NCBI RefSeq assembly: GCF_900104175.1 | Contig: NZ_FNIX01000006.1 | Coordinates: 186,001 to 250,000, forward strand | Length of the DNA: 64,000 bases | Reading direction: 5' to 3' | Origin: Lentzea jiangxiensis | GTDB lineage: Bacteria > Actinomycetota > Actinomycetes > Mycobacteriales > Pseudonocardiaceae | In this document: piece after piece, positions 54,692 to 63,998 of the stretch | Layout: the number at the start of each line of letters is the position of its first letter | Position numbering within the stretch: the first letter of the stretch is position 1 | Program-made: the position numbers and the translations under genes | Notes under the pieces: model-generated | Databases searched by the model: none | The model's input: the letters and a program-made list of their open reading frames with translations, nothing else | Told to the model about the DNA's origin: nothing

Positions 54692-54719
54692 CCGGTCAAC
54701 ATAACGCCCGTTGCGCGAC

Positions 54720-55664
54720 CTACCGGCCACCGATCGGCCGGAACGTGCGGCGGTACGTGTCCGGCGGCACACCGACGGACCGGTGGAAGTGCCGGCGCAA
54801 CGTCGTGGCCGTGCCCATCCCGGACGCCTCGGCGATCAGGTCCACGCTGTCGTCGGTCATCTCCAGCAGCTCCTGTGCGCGCCGGATCCGCTGGGTGTGC
54901 AGCCACTGCAACGGGGTGGTGCCCGTCACCGCGCGGAAGAGCCGTGCGAGGTGCCGCGAGCTCATGTTCGCCTGCCGGGCCATGTCCTCGACGGTGATCA
55001 TCTGGTCGAACCGCGCGGAGACCCAGTCGAACAGCTCTGTGAGCGGGTGCCCCTCGCCGGACGGCACCGGCGCCAGGACGAACTGCGCCTGGCCGCCGTC
55101 GCGGTGAGGGGGCACCACGAGCCTGCGCGCCGCCGTGTTCGCCGTCGCGGTGCCGTGGTCGTTGCGGATCACGTGCAGGCTCAGGTCGATCGCCGCCGCC
55201 TTGCCCGCGCTCGTCAGCACCCGGCCGTTGTCGACGTAGAGCACGTCCGGGTCGACCTCCACCCGCGGGTACCGCCTGGCGAGTTCGTCGGTGTGACCCC
55301 AGTGCGTCGTCGCCCTCAACCCGTCGAGCAGTCCGGCCTCCGCCAGCACGAACGCGCCCGTGCACAGCGAGACGATCCGCGCGCCCTCGTCGTGGGCCGC
55401 TCCGACGGCCTGGACGAACTCGGGGTCGAGGGGCTCGTCGACGTCCTCGACGGCGGGGACGACGACGGTGTGCGCCGCGCGGAGCCGGTCGAGCGGCAGG
55501 TCCGGCTCCAGCGAGAACCTGCCGAGCCGAACCGGCTGGTCACCGCAGATCCTGACGTCGTAGTCGAGCTGCGGCGCGGTGAAGATCTCGTACGTGGCGG
55601 TCAGCTCGAAGTGCAGCATCCCGCTGGTGACGGCGAACGCGAGCATGTCCGAAAGTGTACGCAT
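54720..55664 (-). CDS. GlxA-type AraC-family regulator with DJ-1/PfpI domain
   Basis: Regulator of about 314 residues. The N-terminal DJ-1/PfpI-like domain contains SLCTGAFVLAEAGLLDG with the nucleophile-like Cys, and TTHWGHTDELARRYPRVEV. The C-terminal AraC helix-turn-helix pair reads DMARQANMSSRHLARLFRAV and LEMTDDSVDLIAEASGMGT with the usual ending FHRSVGVPPDTYRRTFR. Two starts are possible: ATG 55664 or ATG 55646 (MLAFAVTSGMLHFELTATYE); the second fits homologues well. It is divergent from the saccharopine-dehydrogenase-like gene, which it may regulate. Confidence 0.88.
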   Translation of the reverse strand: MRTLSDMLAFAVTSGMLHFELTATYEIFTAPQLDYDVRICGDQPVRLGRFSLEPDLPLDRLRAAHTVVVPAVEDVDEPLDPEFVQAVGAAHDEGARIVSLCTGAFVLAEAGLLDGLRATTHWGHTDELARRYPRVEVDPDVLYVDNGRVLTSAGKAAAIDLSLHVIRNDHGTATANTAARRLVVPPHRDGGQAQFVLAPVPSGEGHPLTELFDWVSARFDQMITVEDMARQANMSSRHLARLFRAVTGTTPLQWLHTQRIRRAQELLEMTDDSVDLIAEASGMGTATTLRRHFHRSVGVPPDTYRRTFRPIGGR

Positions 55665-55717
55665 CGTGTCGTTCCAGACACTCGCCCGATGCCGCCCGCC
55701 GGGCTTGACTGGTCCAC

Positions 55718-56662
55718 ATGGGACACAAGATCGCGGTCTACGGCGCTTCGGGAACCACGGGACGGTTCGTGGTGGCGGAACTGGAGAAGCGCGGCCTCGG
55801 CGCTCTGCCGTTCGGCCGCGCGCAGGCCACCGCCGACGACCCGGCAGCACTCGACCGCGCGCTGGCGGGCGCCGACGCGGTGATCAACACGGCCGGCCCG
55901 TTCGCCGTCACCGCCGCTCCGCTGATCGCCGCCGCCGAACGCGCCGGCATCCCGTACGTGGACGTGGCGGCCGAGATCGAGGCGAACGCGGACACCCTCA
56001 CCCGCGGCGCCTCGGTCCCGGTGGTGCCCGCGATGGCGTTCTTCGGCGGCCTCGCGGACCTGCTGGCCACCGCCGCGATGGGTGACTGGACGGAGGCCGA
56101 CGAGGCGCATGTCGCGTACGGCCTGAGCGGCTGGCAGCCGACGCCGGGCACGCTCACCGCCGGCGCGGTCTCCCGCGAGCGCCGCGGCGGCCAGCGCGTC
56201 CGGTTCCGCGACGGCTCGCTGCGGTACCACTCCGACGCCCCTCCGACGCTGCGGTGGGAGTTCCCCGGCGGACCGCGCGAGGTCGTCGGCGAGTTCTCGA
56301 TGGCGGACGTCGTCACGGTCCCCAGCCACCTGGCGATCCCGTCGGTGACCTCGTACATGTCGGCCACCGCCGCGCGGGGCCTGAGCGAGGGCGCCGAGCG
56401 CCGCGAGCCCGAGACGTTCGAGGTCGACGTCGTCGTGCGCCGGGCCGGTGAGGAACGCCGGATGACCGCCTCCGGCAAGGACATCTACGCCGTGAGCGCC
56501 CCTTTGGCCGTGGAGGCGACCGAACGCCTGCTGACAGGCCGTTTCCACATCACCGGAGCGGCATCAGCGGGAGCGATGTTCGACGCCGCCGACTTCCTGG
56601 CCACGATGGCAGCCGTCATCCAGACCACCGCACCGAACGGCAAGCCGCAACCAGTCGAGTAG
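55718..56662 (+). CDS. Saccharopine dehydrogenase-family NAD(P)-binding protein
   Basis: Protein of 314 residues. The N-terminal Rossmann fold is KIAVYGASGTTGRFVVAELE, followed by ADAVINTAGPFAVTAAPLIA, AGIPYVDVAAEIEAN and VPAMAFFGGLADLLAT, matching the trans-acting enoyl-reductase/saccharopine-dehydrogenase-like group. The C-terminal part (VVRRAGEERRMTASGKDIYA) is the expected substrate half. It is probably an NADPH-dependent oxidoreductase of unknown substrate, divergently placed from the GlxA-type regulator. Confidence 0.85.
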   Translation: MGHKIAVYGASGTTGRFVVAELEKRGLGALPFGRAQATADDPAALDRALAGADAVINTAGPFAVTAAPLIAAAERAGIPYVDVAAEIEANADTLTRGASVPVVPAMAFFGGLADLLATAAMGDWTEADEAHVAYGLSGWQPTPGTLTAGAVSRERRGGQRVRFRDGSLRYHSDAPPTLRWEFPGGPREVVGEFSMADVVTVPSHLAIPSVTSYMSATAARGLSEGAERREPETFEVDVVVRRAGEERRMTASGKDIYAVSAPLAVEATERLLTGRFHITGAASAGAMFDAADFLATMAAVIQTTAPNGKPQPVE

Positions 56663-56803
56663 TCGATGTCGCAACGCGACGAGCCCCCGCCAGGTAGGGG
56701 CCCCGATGTCGCGAAGCGACGAGGCGGCCCGGGGGTCCGGGGGCGGAGCCCGCCGGTTGGGGGTCTGGGGGCTCGGCCCCCAGAAGACAGCCGGAACGAG
56801 AAC
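56663..56803. repeat. G-rich extragenic repeat region
   Basis: Two related copies of GATGTCGC-n-CGACGAG lie at about 56667 and 56705, each able to form a short GTCGC/GCGAC hairpin. They are followed by runs of G5 (CGGGGGTCCGGGGGCGG, TTGGGGGTCTGGGGGC) and a CTGGGGG/CCCCCAG hairpin near 56765-56782. It resembles REP-like intergenic boilerplate of actinomycetes. Confidence 0.4.
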
Positions 56804-56835
56804 GGGTGAGTGCTGTCCACGAACAGCACTCACCC
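56804..56835 (-). terminator. Terminator of tmRNA
   Basis: Perfect 13-base stem GGGTGAGTGCTGT / ACAGCACTCACCC with a 6-base loop, 6 bases past the tmRNA 3' end. Confidence 0.75.
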
Positions 56836-56841
56836 ATCGAG

Positions 56842-57216
56842 TGGAGGTGCCGGGAATCGAACCCGGGTCCTGTGGCGGTTCATCAGGGCTTCTCCGTGCG
56901 CAGTTCGCTCTGCCTCTGCTCGGCCCCACTTGTCACGCGAACGAGCAAGTGTGACGGGCCCAGTCGCTGTGAGTGTCCCGAACAGCCCCCGCGACCGGGA
57001 CTGCTGGTAAGCCCTCTAGCTGATGCCGGACACTAGGCCGAAGGCACTCCTAGGCCGACAACCGCTAGCTCCGCTGTCAGGCAGCGAGAGCGTACGCGGT
57101 GCGCTTGTCGTTAGACGTGGCGCTTATTGGTTTGCGATGACGCTTAACGGTGGTCTCTCGCCTGCACCGGCACGCTTCCCCTGAATCAACGTCCACAGTC
57201 GAAACCGTTCACCCCC
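56842..57216 (-). ncRNA. ssrA: Transfer-messenger RNA (tmRNA)
   Basis: Ribosome-rescue RNA of 375 bases. The 5' end GGGGGTGAACGGTTTCGAC and the 3' end with T-arm GGGTTCGATTCCC close an acceptor stem (GGGGGTG with CACCTCC, discriminator A). The tag reading frame at 57121-57077 gives ATSNDKRTAYALAA and stop, ending in the YALAA degron typical of the group. CCA is not encoded. Its partner smpB lies 2.8 kb away, past a two-component pair and an amidohydrolase. Confidence 0.95.
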
Positions 57217-57337
57217 TTGTAGTGGTACGCATAGCATAACGAGTCGGGCCACCGAGTTCTTCCCGAGGCGGGTAGGGCTGTCCCCACCACCGACCGGATA
57301 GCCAGCCGGATGGTCTCTGACCAGCGGTAACGACAGC

Positions 57338-58576
57338 ATGGACGTCATGAGGAAACCGAACGCGCTCGCAGCCGGGTTCTACCTGCTGACCAACCTGGTG
57401 ACCGGCATCTTCTGGTTCACCCTCGCCGTCGTGCTGACCGCGGTCGGGTTCGCGACCTCGGTCCTGTGGGTCGGTCTGCCGATCCTGTGGCTCGCGATGA
57501 ACGCCGTGCGGGTCGGTGCGACGGTGGAGCGGGCGTGGGTCGGGGCGGCGTTGCGCACGGACATCCCCGCGCCGTACCGCGCGAGGCCGGAGGGCTCGCT
57601 GTGGGTGCGGTGGAAGGCCCAGTTCACCGATCCGGCGACGTGGCGCGACTACGGTTACCTGCTGTTGCTCCTGCCGGTGGGCGTTCTCGAGTTCGCGGCG
57701 GTCCTCGCGATGTGGACCGTGGCGGCGGCGTTCATCGCCGTGCCGTTCTGGATCGGCCACGCGCCGTTCGCGGTGGTCGTCGGTGAGTTCTGGACCATCG
57801 ACTCGTTCGTGTCGGCGCTGCCCGTCACGCTGATCGGGCTGGCGCTGATCCCGTTCGCGGTCATCGGCACCCGGTCGCTGGGGGTGCTGCACAGCAGGTT
57901 CGCCCGTGCCATGCTCGGGCCGACGCGGGCGGACGAGCTCGCGGTCGAGGCGGAACGGCTGCAGTCCAGCCGGGCGCGCGGGGTCGAGGCGGCCGAGGCG
58001 GAGCGCCGGCGCATCGAGCGCGACCTGCACGACGGCGCGCAGCAGCGGCTGGTGGCCGTGGCGATGGGCCTGGGCCGGGCGAAGTCCAAGTTGGACTCCG
58101 ATCCCGAGGGCGCGGCCGTGCTGATCGCGGAGGCGCACTCGGACGCCAAGGAGGCCATCCGGGAGCTGCGCGACCTCGCGCGGGGCATCTACCCGTCCGT
58201 GCTCGGTGACCGGGGGCTCGACGCCGCGCTGTCCGCGCTCGCCGCCCGCGTGCCGATCGAGGTCGACCTGCAGGTCGACGTCGACCCGCGGCCGCCGACA
58301 GCGGTGGAGAGCGCCGCGTACTTCACCGTCGGTGAGGCGCTCACGAACATCACCAAGCACTCCAACGGCACCAAGGCGACCGTTCGGGTCAGCAGGGTGG
58401 ACACCGGGGTGCTGGTCGAGGTCACCGACAACGGTCAGGGCGGCGCGGAGCTGAGGCCGGGCGGCGGGCTCGCCGGGCTCGCGGACCGGGCTGCCACGAT
58501 CGACGGTGTGGTTGTCGTCGTCAGCCCCGTGGGTGGGCCGACCGTGATTCGAGCGGAGTTGCCGTGCGCGTGGTGA
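57338..58576 (+). CDS. Sensor histidine kinase, NarL/DesK type with putative sensor domain
   Basis: Membrane sensor kinase of 412 residues. Four hydrophobic segments lie before residue 190 (LLTNLVTGIFWFTLAVVLTA first, LIGLALIPFAVIGTRSLGVL last), as in the actinobacterial 'putative sensor' kinases. HisKA_3 follows with ERDLHDGAQQRLVAVAMGLG, then HATPase_c with GEALTNITKHSNGTKA and DNGQGGAELRPGGGLAGL. ATG 57338 or 57347. It overlaps the regulator start by 13 bases. It is paralogous to the kinase at the left end, and the input is unknown. Confidence 0.93.
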   Translation: MDVMRKPNALAAGFYLLTNLVTGIFWFTLAVVLTAVGFATSVLWVGLPILWLAMNAVRVGATVERAWVGAALRTDIPAPYRARPEGSLWVRWKAQFTDPATWRDYGYLLLLLPVGVLEFAAVLAMWTVAAAFIAVPFWIGHAPFAVVVGEFWTIDSFVSALPVTLIGLALIPFAVIGTRSLGVLHSRFARAMLGPTRADELAVEAERLQSSRARGVEAAEAERRRIERDLHDGAQQRLVAVAMGLGRAKSKLDSDPEGAAVLIAEAHSDAKEAIRELRDLARGIYPSVLGDRGLDAALSALAARVPIEVDLQVDVDPRPPTAVESAAYFTVGEALTNITKHSNGTKATVRVSRVDTGVLVEVTDNGQGGAELRPGGGLAGLADRAATIDGVVVVVSPVGGPTVIRAELPCAW

Positions 58577-59205
58577 TCGCCGAGGACTCGGTGCTGCTGA
58601 GGGAGGGCGTGCAGAGGCTGCTCGCCGACGAGGGCATCGAGACGGTCGCGGCGGTGGAGAACGGCGACGACCTGCTCGACGCCGTCACGGAGCACCGGCC
58701 CGACCTGTGCGTGGTGGACGTGCGGATGCCTCCGTCGTTCACCGACGAGGGCCTGCGGGCGTCCATCGAGGCTCGCCGCCGCTTCCCCGGGCTGCCGGTG
58801 CTCGTGCTGTCGCAGTACGTCGAGGAGCGCTACGCCGTGGAGCTCCTCGCGGGCGGTGCCAGCGGCGTCGGCTACCTGCTCAAGGAACGGGTCGCGGACG
58901 TGAAGGAGTTCGTCGACGCGGTGCGCCGGGTCGCGGACGGCGGCACGAGCATCGACCACGAGGTGATCACGCAGCTCATGGTGCGCAGCAAGAAGAGCCC
59001 CGTCGACTCGCTGACGCCCCGCGAACGCGAGGTGCTCGGGCTGATGGCGCAGGGCTTGTCCAACACGGCGATCGCCGGGGCGCTCGTCGTGTCCGACGGC
59101 GCCGTCGAGAAGCACGTCGGCAACATCTTCGCCAAGCTCGGCCTGGAGCCGTCGAACTCCGAGCACCGCCGCGTGCGCGCCGTTCTGACCTACCTCGACA
59201 GCTGA
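58564..59205 (+). CDS. Response regulator, NarL/LuxR family
   Basis: Response regulator of 213 residues. The receiver domain has MRVVIAEDSVLLREG, the phospho-acceptor in LCVVDVRMPPSF, and the Lys in GYLLKERVADV. The LuxR domain has TPREREVLGLMAQGLSNTAI and DGAVEKHVGNIFAKLGLEPS. The GTG start lies within the kinase gene, so the pair is translationally coupled. It is convergent with the amidohydrolase (16-base overlap). Confidence 0.95.
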   Translation: MRVVIAEDSVLLREGVQRLLADEGIETVAAVENGDDLLDAVTEHRPDLCVVDVRMPPSFTDEGLRASIEARRRFPGLPVLVLSQYVEERYAVELLAGGASGVGYLLKERVADVKEFVDAVRRVADGGTSIDHEVITQLMVRSKKSPVDSLTPREREVLGLMAQGLSNTAIAGALVVSDGAVEKHVGNIFAKLGLEPSNSEHRRVRAVLTYLDS

Positions 59206-60017
59206 AGCAGACGGGCGCCGTTGTCGTGCAGGACCGACTGCTCGGTGGCGGCGTCCAGGCCCCACGACCTGATGGCGTCGATCTGCACCTCGTAGGGGTA
59301 CGGGATGTTCGGGAAGTCGCTGCCCAGCACCACCCTGTCGGCCAGGCCCGCGATCCGCGAACGCCAGTCGGCCGGCAACGGCGTCATCTGCTCCGTGAAC
59401 GGAACGCCGACCATCGTCGTGTCGACGTGCACGTTCCGGTAGCGCTCCACGAGGTCCAACGCACCCGAGTAGTCCGGCATCCCGGCGTGCGCGAGGACGG
59501 CCGTCAGCCGCGGGTGCTTCTTCAGCACTTCTTCGAAGACGCCGAGCCCGGTGAACTCCCCCGGTACCGGCCCGTCACCGCAGTGCACGACCACCGGGAC
59601 GCCCGCCTCGGCGAGCAGGCCCCAGACCCCGTCGAGCAGCGCGTCACGCGGGTCGTAGCCACCGACCTGGACGTGCGACTTGAAGCACCGCGCACCGGCC
59701 TCCAGCGCCTCGCGCACGTACGCCTCGGCGCCCGGCTCCGCGTAGAACGTGCCCGTCGGCACGGCCTCGGGGACCCGTGCCGCGAAGTCGGCGGCCCAGT
59801 CGTTCAGCCACCGCGCCATGCCCGGCCTGTGCGGGTAGGCCAGGGGTGCGAACGCGGAAACGCCCAGCTCCCGCAGTGCGGTGAGCCGGGCGTTCTCGTC
59901 AGTGCGGTACCGGATGGTCCAGTCGACACCGGCTTCGCGCACGCGGTCGAAGTACGCCCAGACCTTGTCCAGGACGTTCTGCGGCATGAAGTGGACGTGG
60001 ACGTCCACCAATGCCAT
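59190..60017 (-). CDS. Amidohydrolase-family (ACMSD-like) metal-dependent hydrolase
   Basis: TIM-barrel hydrolase of 275 residues. The metal motif VDVHVHFMPQNV at the N-terminus is followed by VPVVVHCGDGPVPGEFTG, LTAVLAHAGMPDYSGALDLV and DRVVLGSDFPNIPYPYEV, the spacing of the amidohydrolase_2 (ACMSD-like decarboxylase/hydrolase) group. The substrate is unknown. The start overlaps the smpB stop (TGATG), so it is translated from the smpB transcript. Confidence 0.88.
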   Translation of the reverse strand: MALVDVHVHFMPQNVLDKVWAYFDRVREAGVDWTIRYRTDENARLTALRELGVSAFAPLAYPHRPGMARWLNDWAADFAARVPEAVPTGTFYAEPGAEAYVREALEAGARCFKSHVQVGGYDPRDALLDGVWGLLAEAGVPVVVHCGDGPVPGEFTGLGVFEEVLKKHPRLTAVLAHAGMPDYSGALDLVERYRNVHVDTTMVGVPFTEQMTPLPADWRSRIAGLADRVVLGSDFPNIPYPYEVQIDAIRSWGLDAATEQSVLHDNGARLLQLSR

Positions 60018-60493
60018 CAGTAGCGACCCTTCAGGGCTCGTCCGTGCGCCCTGGCGATCTCGCGGTTCGCGTCGCGCTTCGCCAGGTCCTGGCGCTTGTC
60101 GTAGGACTTCTTGCCCTTCGCGAGGGCGATCTCGACCTTGACGTAGCCGTCCTTGAAGTACATCTGCAGCGGCACGAGCGACAGACCGGACTCCTTGGTC
60201 TTGCCGATCAGCCGCTCGATCTCCGCCTTGTGCAGCAGGAGCTTGCGCTTGCGCCGGACCTCGTGGTTCGTCCAGGTGCCCGCGACGTACTCCGGGATGT
60301 GCAGCGCGTGCAGCCAGATCTCGCCGTCGTCGACCTGGGCGAAGGCGTCCACCAGGGAGGCCCGGCCCATGCGCAGGCTCTTCACCTCGGTGCCGACGAG
60401 CTGAATGCCCGCCTCGTAGGTGTCCAGAATGGACCAGTCGTGCCGAGCCTTGCGGTTCGACGCGATGACCTTCTGCCCGCGTTCCTTGACCAT
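60017..60493 (-). CDS. smpB: SsrA-binding protein SmpB
   Basis: Partner of tmRNA in trans-translation, 158 residues. It has the OB-fold core with [40 protein letters not shown] and [15 protein letters not shown], and the basic tail [20 protein letters not shown] ending in GRALKGRY. Full length. It lies downstream of ftsE-ftsX on the same strand and upstream of the amidohydrolase, probably as one operon. Confidence 0.97.
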   Translation of the reverse strand: MVKERGQKVIASNRKARHDWSILDTYEAGIQLVGTEVKSLRMGRASLVDAFAQVDDGEIWLHALHIPEYVAGTWTNHEVRRKRKLLLHKAEIERLIGKTKESGLSLVPLQMYFKDGYVKVEIALAKGKKSYDKRQDLAKRDANREIARAHGRALKGRY

Positions 60494-60523
60494 GGCGACA
60501 ACTTTACGTGGTCGGCAAAGCGC

Positions 60524-61426
60524 TTAAAGCCGCACGTAGAGGCGGAGTGTCACGTAACCGGTGGTCGCCGAGATGACTATCGCGACGAGGAACAGCCACG
60601 GCGACACGATCAGGATGTCCAGGTACCCGATCGGCGGGATGATCCCCGACTCGGTGAGGTTCCTGGTGATCCGGTCGAGGAAGAACGCCTTGAACAGCAC
60701 CAGGCCGGCGACCGCGGTGACCGAGCCGATGATGCCCGCGACGACCGCCTCGATGAGGAACGGCAGCTGCGTGTACCACCGGGTCGCGCCGACCAGTCGC
60801 ATGATGCCGACCTCGACGCGGCGGGTGAACGCCGACACCTGGATGGTGTTCGAGATCAGCAGCAGCGCGGCGAACGCCTGGACGAGCGCGAGGATCAGGG
60901 CGACGTCGCGCAGGCCGTTGAGACCGTCGAAGAACCGCTCGAGGAACTTGCCCTGGTCGTCGACGCCCTTCACACCGGGCTTGCCCTCGAAGGCCTGCTT
61001 GATGACGTCGGTGCGCTCCGGGTCCTCGAGCTTGACGCGGAACGTCGCCGGGATGGCCTCCGGCCGAGCGAGCTTGAGCAGTTCGGGCTGGGCCTCGAAG
61101 ATGCGCTTGAAGCGCTCGAAGCCCTCGTCGCGGTTCTGGAACACCACGGTCTCGACGCCGGAGGTCTGCTCCAGCTGCGAGCGCAGACCCGCGCACGGCT
61201 GCTGCGTGCAGTCCTTGTCGTTCGCGCTGACGTCGTTGGTCAGCAGCACGGAGACCTCGAGCTTGCCCGCGTAGTTGGCCTGCATCTTGTCGACCATGCG
61301 GACGACGAGCAGGCCACCGCCGAGCAGCCCGAGCGAGATGGCGGTCGTGAGGATCATCGCGATCGTCATCGTGACGTTCCGGCGAAGTCCGGTGACGACC
61401 TCGCTGAACACGAAGCTGGTACGCAT
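60524..61426 (-). CDS. ftsX: Cell-division permease FtsX
   Basis: Four-helix membrane partner of FtsE, 300 residues. The cytoplasmic start MRTSFVFSEVVTGLRRNVTM leads into helix 1 (ISLGLLGGGLLVVRM). A large extracytoplasmic domain follows, with the Cys pair in DKDCTQQPCAGLRSQLEQTS. The final helices include RRVEVGIMRLVGATRWYTQL, FLIEAVVAGIIGSVTAVAGL and LDILIVSPWLFLVAIVISAT. FtsEX activates peptidoglycan hydrolases at division. It is 40 bases after ftsE. Confidence 0.96.
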   Translation of the reverse strand: MRTSFVFSEVVTGLRRNVTMTIAMILTTAISLGLLGGGLLVVRMVDKMQANYAGKLEVSVLLTNDVSANDKDCTQQPCAGLRSQLEQTSGVETVVFQNRDEGFERFKRIFEAQPELLKLARPEAIPATFRVKLEDPERTDVIKQAFEGKPGVKGVDDQGKFLERFFDGLNGLRDVALILALVQAFAALLLISNTIQVSAFTRRVEVGIMRLVGATRWYTQLPFLIEAVVAGIIGSVTAVAGLVLFKAFFLDRITRNLTESGIIPPIGYLDILIVSPWLFLVAIVISATTGYVTLRLYVRL

Positions 61427-61466
61427 CGGGGGCGGGGTTCCTTGGGGGTCGGGGATCTAGGAGCGC

Positions 61467-62156
61467 TTAGCGGCCGACGCCGTAAACGCCGCGCGCGTCA
61501 TCACGGACGACCTTGCCGTACGACAGCTCCACGACGCGGCGGCGCATCGAGTCGACGATGCCGTGGTCGTGGGTGGCCATGATGACGGTCGTGCCGGTGC
61601 GGTTGATCCGCTCCAGCAGCAACATGATGTCCTGGCTCGTGTCGGGGTCCAGGTTTCCGGTCGGCTCGTCGGCGATCAGCACCAGCGGCCGGTTCACGAA
61701 CGCACGGGCGATCGCGACGCGCTGCTGCTCACCACCGGACAGCTCGGTCGGGAACCGGTCCTCCTTGCCGTCGAGGCCCACCAGCTGCAGCACCTCCGGC
61801 ACCACCTTGACGATGGTGTTGCGGGGCTTGCCGATGACCTCCAGCGCGAAGGCGACGTTCTCGGCGACCGTCTTCGTCGGCAGCAGGCGGAAGTCCTGGA
61901 ACACGCAGCCGATGGACTGGCGCAGGCGGGGGACCCTGCGCCGCGACATCTTGGCGACGTCGAAGTTGGAGACGTAGACGCGTCCCCTGGTCGGCACCTC
62001 TTCGCGCAGCAGCAGGCGCAGGAACGTCGACTTGCCCGACCCCGAGGGGCCGATGAGGAAGACGAACTCGCCCTTTTCCATCTCGACGGACACGTCGTCG
62101 AGCGCGGGACGCGTGGAGGTCTTGTAGACCTTGGAAACGTGTTCGAGACGAATCAC
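61467..62156 (-). CDS. ftsE: Cell-division ATP-binding protein FtsE
   Basis: ABC ATPase of 229 residues. Walker A is [18 protein letters not shown], the signature is [19 protein letters not shown], Walker B is [17 protein letters not shown], and the H-loop is [13 protein letters not shown]. The start [20 protein letters not shown] is standard for FtsE. It energises FtsX for cell-wall hydrolase control. Upstream is the prfB terminator region. Confidence 0.97.
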   Translation of the reverse strand: MIRLEHVSKVYKTSTRPALDDVSVEMEKGEFVFLIGPSGSGKSTFLRLLLREEVPTRGRVYVSNFDVAKMSRRRVPRLRQSIGCVFQDFRLLPTKTVAENVAFALEVIGKPRNTIVKVVPEVLQLVGLDGKEDRFPTELSGGEQQRVAIARAFVNRPLVLIADEPTGNLDPDTSQDIMLLLERINRTGTTVIMATHDHGIVDSMRRRVVELSYGKVVRDDARGVYGVGR

Positions 62157-62273
62157 GAGGCGCGAGTCTACTCATGGCCGGGGTAAAGCCCCCGTTCCGG
62201 TTAACTTCGCGCACCGAAAGGGCGGTTCGAAGGTCGACGCGGCGTGTCCGACCTGGCACGACCCGTCCACGAA

Positions 62274-62313
62274 AAGAGCACGTCCCACCCTCGTCCGGGC
62301 GGAACGTGCTCTT
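62274..62313 (-). terminator. Terminator of prfB
   Basis: A 10-base stem AAGAGCACGT (62274-62283) / ACGTGCTCTT (62304-62313), followed by a T-rich end on the minus strand, 21 bases past the prfB stop. Confidence 0.75.
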
Positions 62314-62333
62314 CGACTCAGATCAGGCGCGCG

Positions 62334-63437
62334 CTACGCCTGCTGGGACTGCTTGCGCCACCGGATGCCGGCCTCGAGGAAGTCGTCGATCTCGCCGTCG
62401 AGCACCGCGGACGGGTTGCCGACCTCGTGCTCGGTCCGCAGGTCCTTGACCATCTGGTACGGGTGCAGCACGTAGGAGCGCATCTGGTTGCCCCAGCTCG
62501 AACCGGAGTCCTTCAGCGCGTCCATCTTCGCCTGCTCCTCCTGCCTGCGCCGCTCGAGGAGCTTCGCCTGCAGGACGTTCATGGCCGTGGCCTTGTTCTG
62601 CAGCTGCGAGCGCTCGTTCTGGCAGGAGACCACGATGCCGGTCGGGATGTGCGTGAGGCGCACCGCCGAGTCCGTCGTGTTGACGCCCTGGCCACCGGGG
62701 CCCGACGAGCGGTACACGTCGACGCGCAGGTCCTTCTCGTCGATCTCGACGTGGTCGGTCTGCTCGACGACGGGCACGACCTCGACGCCGGCGAACGACG
62801 TCTGGCGGCGGCCCTGGTTGTCGAACGGCGAGATGCGCACGAGGCGGTGCGTGCCCTGCTCGACGCTCAGCGTGCCGTAGGCGTACGGGGCGCTGACGCG
62901 GAAGGTGGCGGACTTGATGCCGGCCTCTTCGGCGTAGGACGTGTCGAACACGTCGACGCCGTAGTTGTGGCGCTCGGCCCAGCGCGAGTACATGCGCAGC
63001 AGCATCTCGGCGAAGTCCGCGGCGTCGACGCCACCGGCCTCGGCGCGGATGGTGATCAGCGCGTTGCGCTCGTCGTACTCGCCGGACAGGAGCGTGCGCA
63101 CCTCGAGGCTCGCGATCTCGTCGCGCAGCTTGACGCGGTCGTTGTCCGCGTCGGCCAGGGCGTCCGCGTCCTCGGCCTCCTCCGCGAGCTCGTAGAGCAG
63201 GGGGAGGTCGTCGAGGCGCTGGCGCAGGCCGGTGACGCGGCGCAGCTCGCCCTGCTTGTGGGAGAGCTGGCTGGTGACCTTCTGCGCCTTCTCCTGGTCG
63301 TCCCAGAGGTCCGGGCGGGTCGCCTGCGCCTCCAGGTCCGCGACAGCGGCACGCAGCGCATCGAGGTCCAGCACCGCCTCGATGCTCGAAAGGGTGGCGG
63401 AGAGGTCCTTGATGTCTGCTTCGACGTCCGGGTTCAC
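62334..63437 (-). CDS. prfB: Peptide chain release factor 2
   Basis: Release factor of 367 residues that recognises UGA and UAA. The recognition tripeptide SPF is in [17 protein letters not shown], and the peptidyl-tRNA hydrolysis motif GGQ is in [20 protein letters not shown]. The N-terminal domain is normal ([20 protein letters not shown]). The single continuous frame shows no programmed frameshift site, as usual in actinobacteria. GTG 63437. It is the first gene of the prfB-ftsE-ftsX-smpB block. Confidence 0.97.
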   Translation of the reverse strand: MNPDVEADIKDLSATLSSIEAVLDLDALRAAVADLEAQATRPDLWDDQEKAQKVTSQLSHKQGELRRVTGLRQRLDDLPLLYELAEEAEDADALADADNDRVKLRDEIASLEVRTLLSGEYDERNALITIRAEAGGVDAADFAEMLLRMYSRWAERHNYGVDVFDTSYAEEAGIKSATFRVSAPYAYGTLSVEQGTHRLVRISPFDNQGRRQTSFAGVEVVPVVEQTDHVEIDEKDLRVDVYRSSGPGGQGVNTTDSAVRLTHIPTGIVVSCQNERSQLQNKATAMNVLQAKLLERRRQEEQAKMDALKDSGSSWGNQMRSYVLHPYQMVKDLRTEHEVGNPSAVLDGEIDDFLEAGIRWRKQSQQA

Positions 63438-63497
63438 GCAAAAAGATTACGCCAGCACCGGCCGTCGTACGCGACCGGTGCTTCGATGGCGCCCCCT

Positions 63498-63998
63498 TTA
63501 CGCGGTGGGGATGGCGTCGAGCAGTTTGAGGACGGCCTTCGCGTGGGCGAGACCGAACTCGGCCACCGCCTTGGCGTAGGGGTCCTCCGCCGTCTTGGCC
63601 GCGCTCTTCGCGCTCTCCTGCTCCTGGCCGTACGTCGTGCGCGCGGTCGTGATCAGGGACTCGCGCTGCTTCGCGGTCAGCGAGCCGGCGTGCACGAGGC
63701 GCAGGATGAGCGGGCTGCGCAGGTGGTCCGGGCCGGGCTCGGACAGCAGCCAGTTCTTGAAGGCCTTCTTGCCCGCCGCCGTCAGCACGTACTGCTGGCT
63801 CGACCGCGGTCCCTGCTTGCCGAGGCGCAGCAGGCCCTGGTCAGCCAACGCGGGCAACTCGCGGTACACCTGGCTGCGGGTCACGCTGAAGAACGCGCCG
63901 AAGCGGTCTCCTGCCTCCGCCACCAACTGGCCACCGGTCTTGGGTCCGTCGTGCAGCAGCCCGAGCAGGGCGGCTGCGGTCGCATTGAGGTCTGACAC
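63498..63998 (-). CDS. PadR-family transcriptional regulator
   Basis: Regulator of 166 residues. The N-terminal winged helix begins SDLNATAAALLGLLHDGPKT and continues FFSVTRSQVYRELPALADQG and LLRLGKQGPRSSQQYVLTAA, the PadR hallmark. The C-terminal helices (LRLVHAGSLTAKQRESLITT) form the Vir-like dimerisation part. GTG 63998 starts at the window edge but fits the family N-terminus, so the gene is probably complete. Its target is unknown. Confidence 0.92.
   Translation of the reverse strand: MSDLNATAAALLGLLHDGPKTGGQLVAEAGDRFGAFFSVTRSQVYRELPALADQGLLRLGKQGPRSSQQYVLTAAGKKAFKNWLLSEPGPDHLRSPLILRLVHAGSLTAKQRESLITTARTTYGQEQESAKSAAKTAEDPYAKAVAEFGLAHAKAVLKLLDAIPTA

Noticed and set aside
62334-63437. 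Programmed +1 frameshift in prfB
   Set aside because: RF2 is encoded in one continuous frame with no in-frame TGA near the N-terminus.
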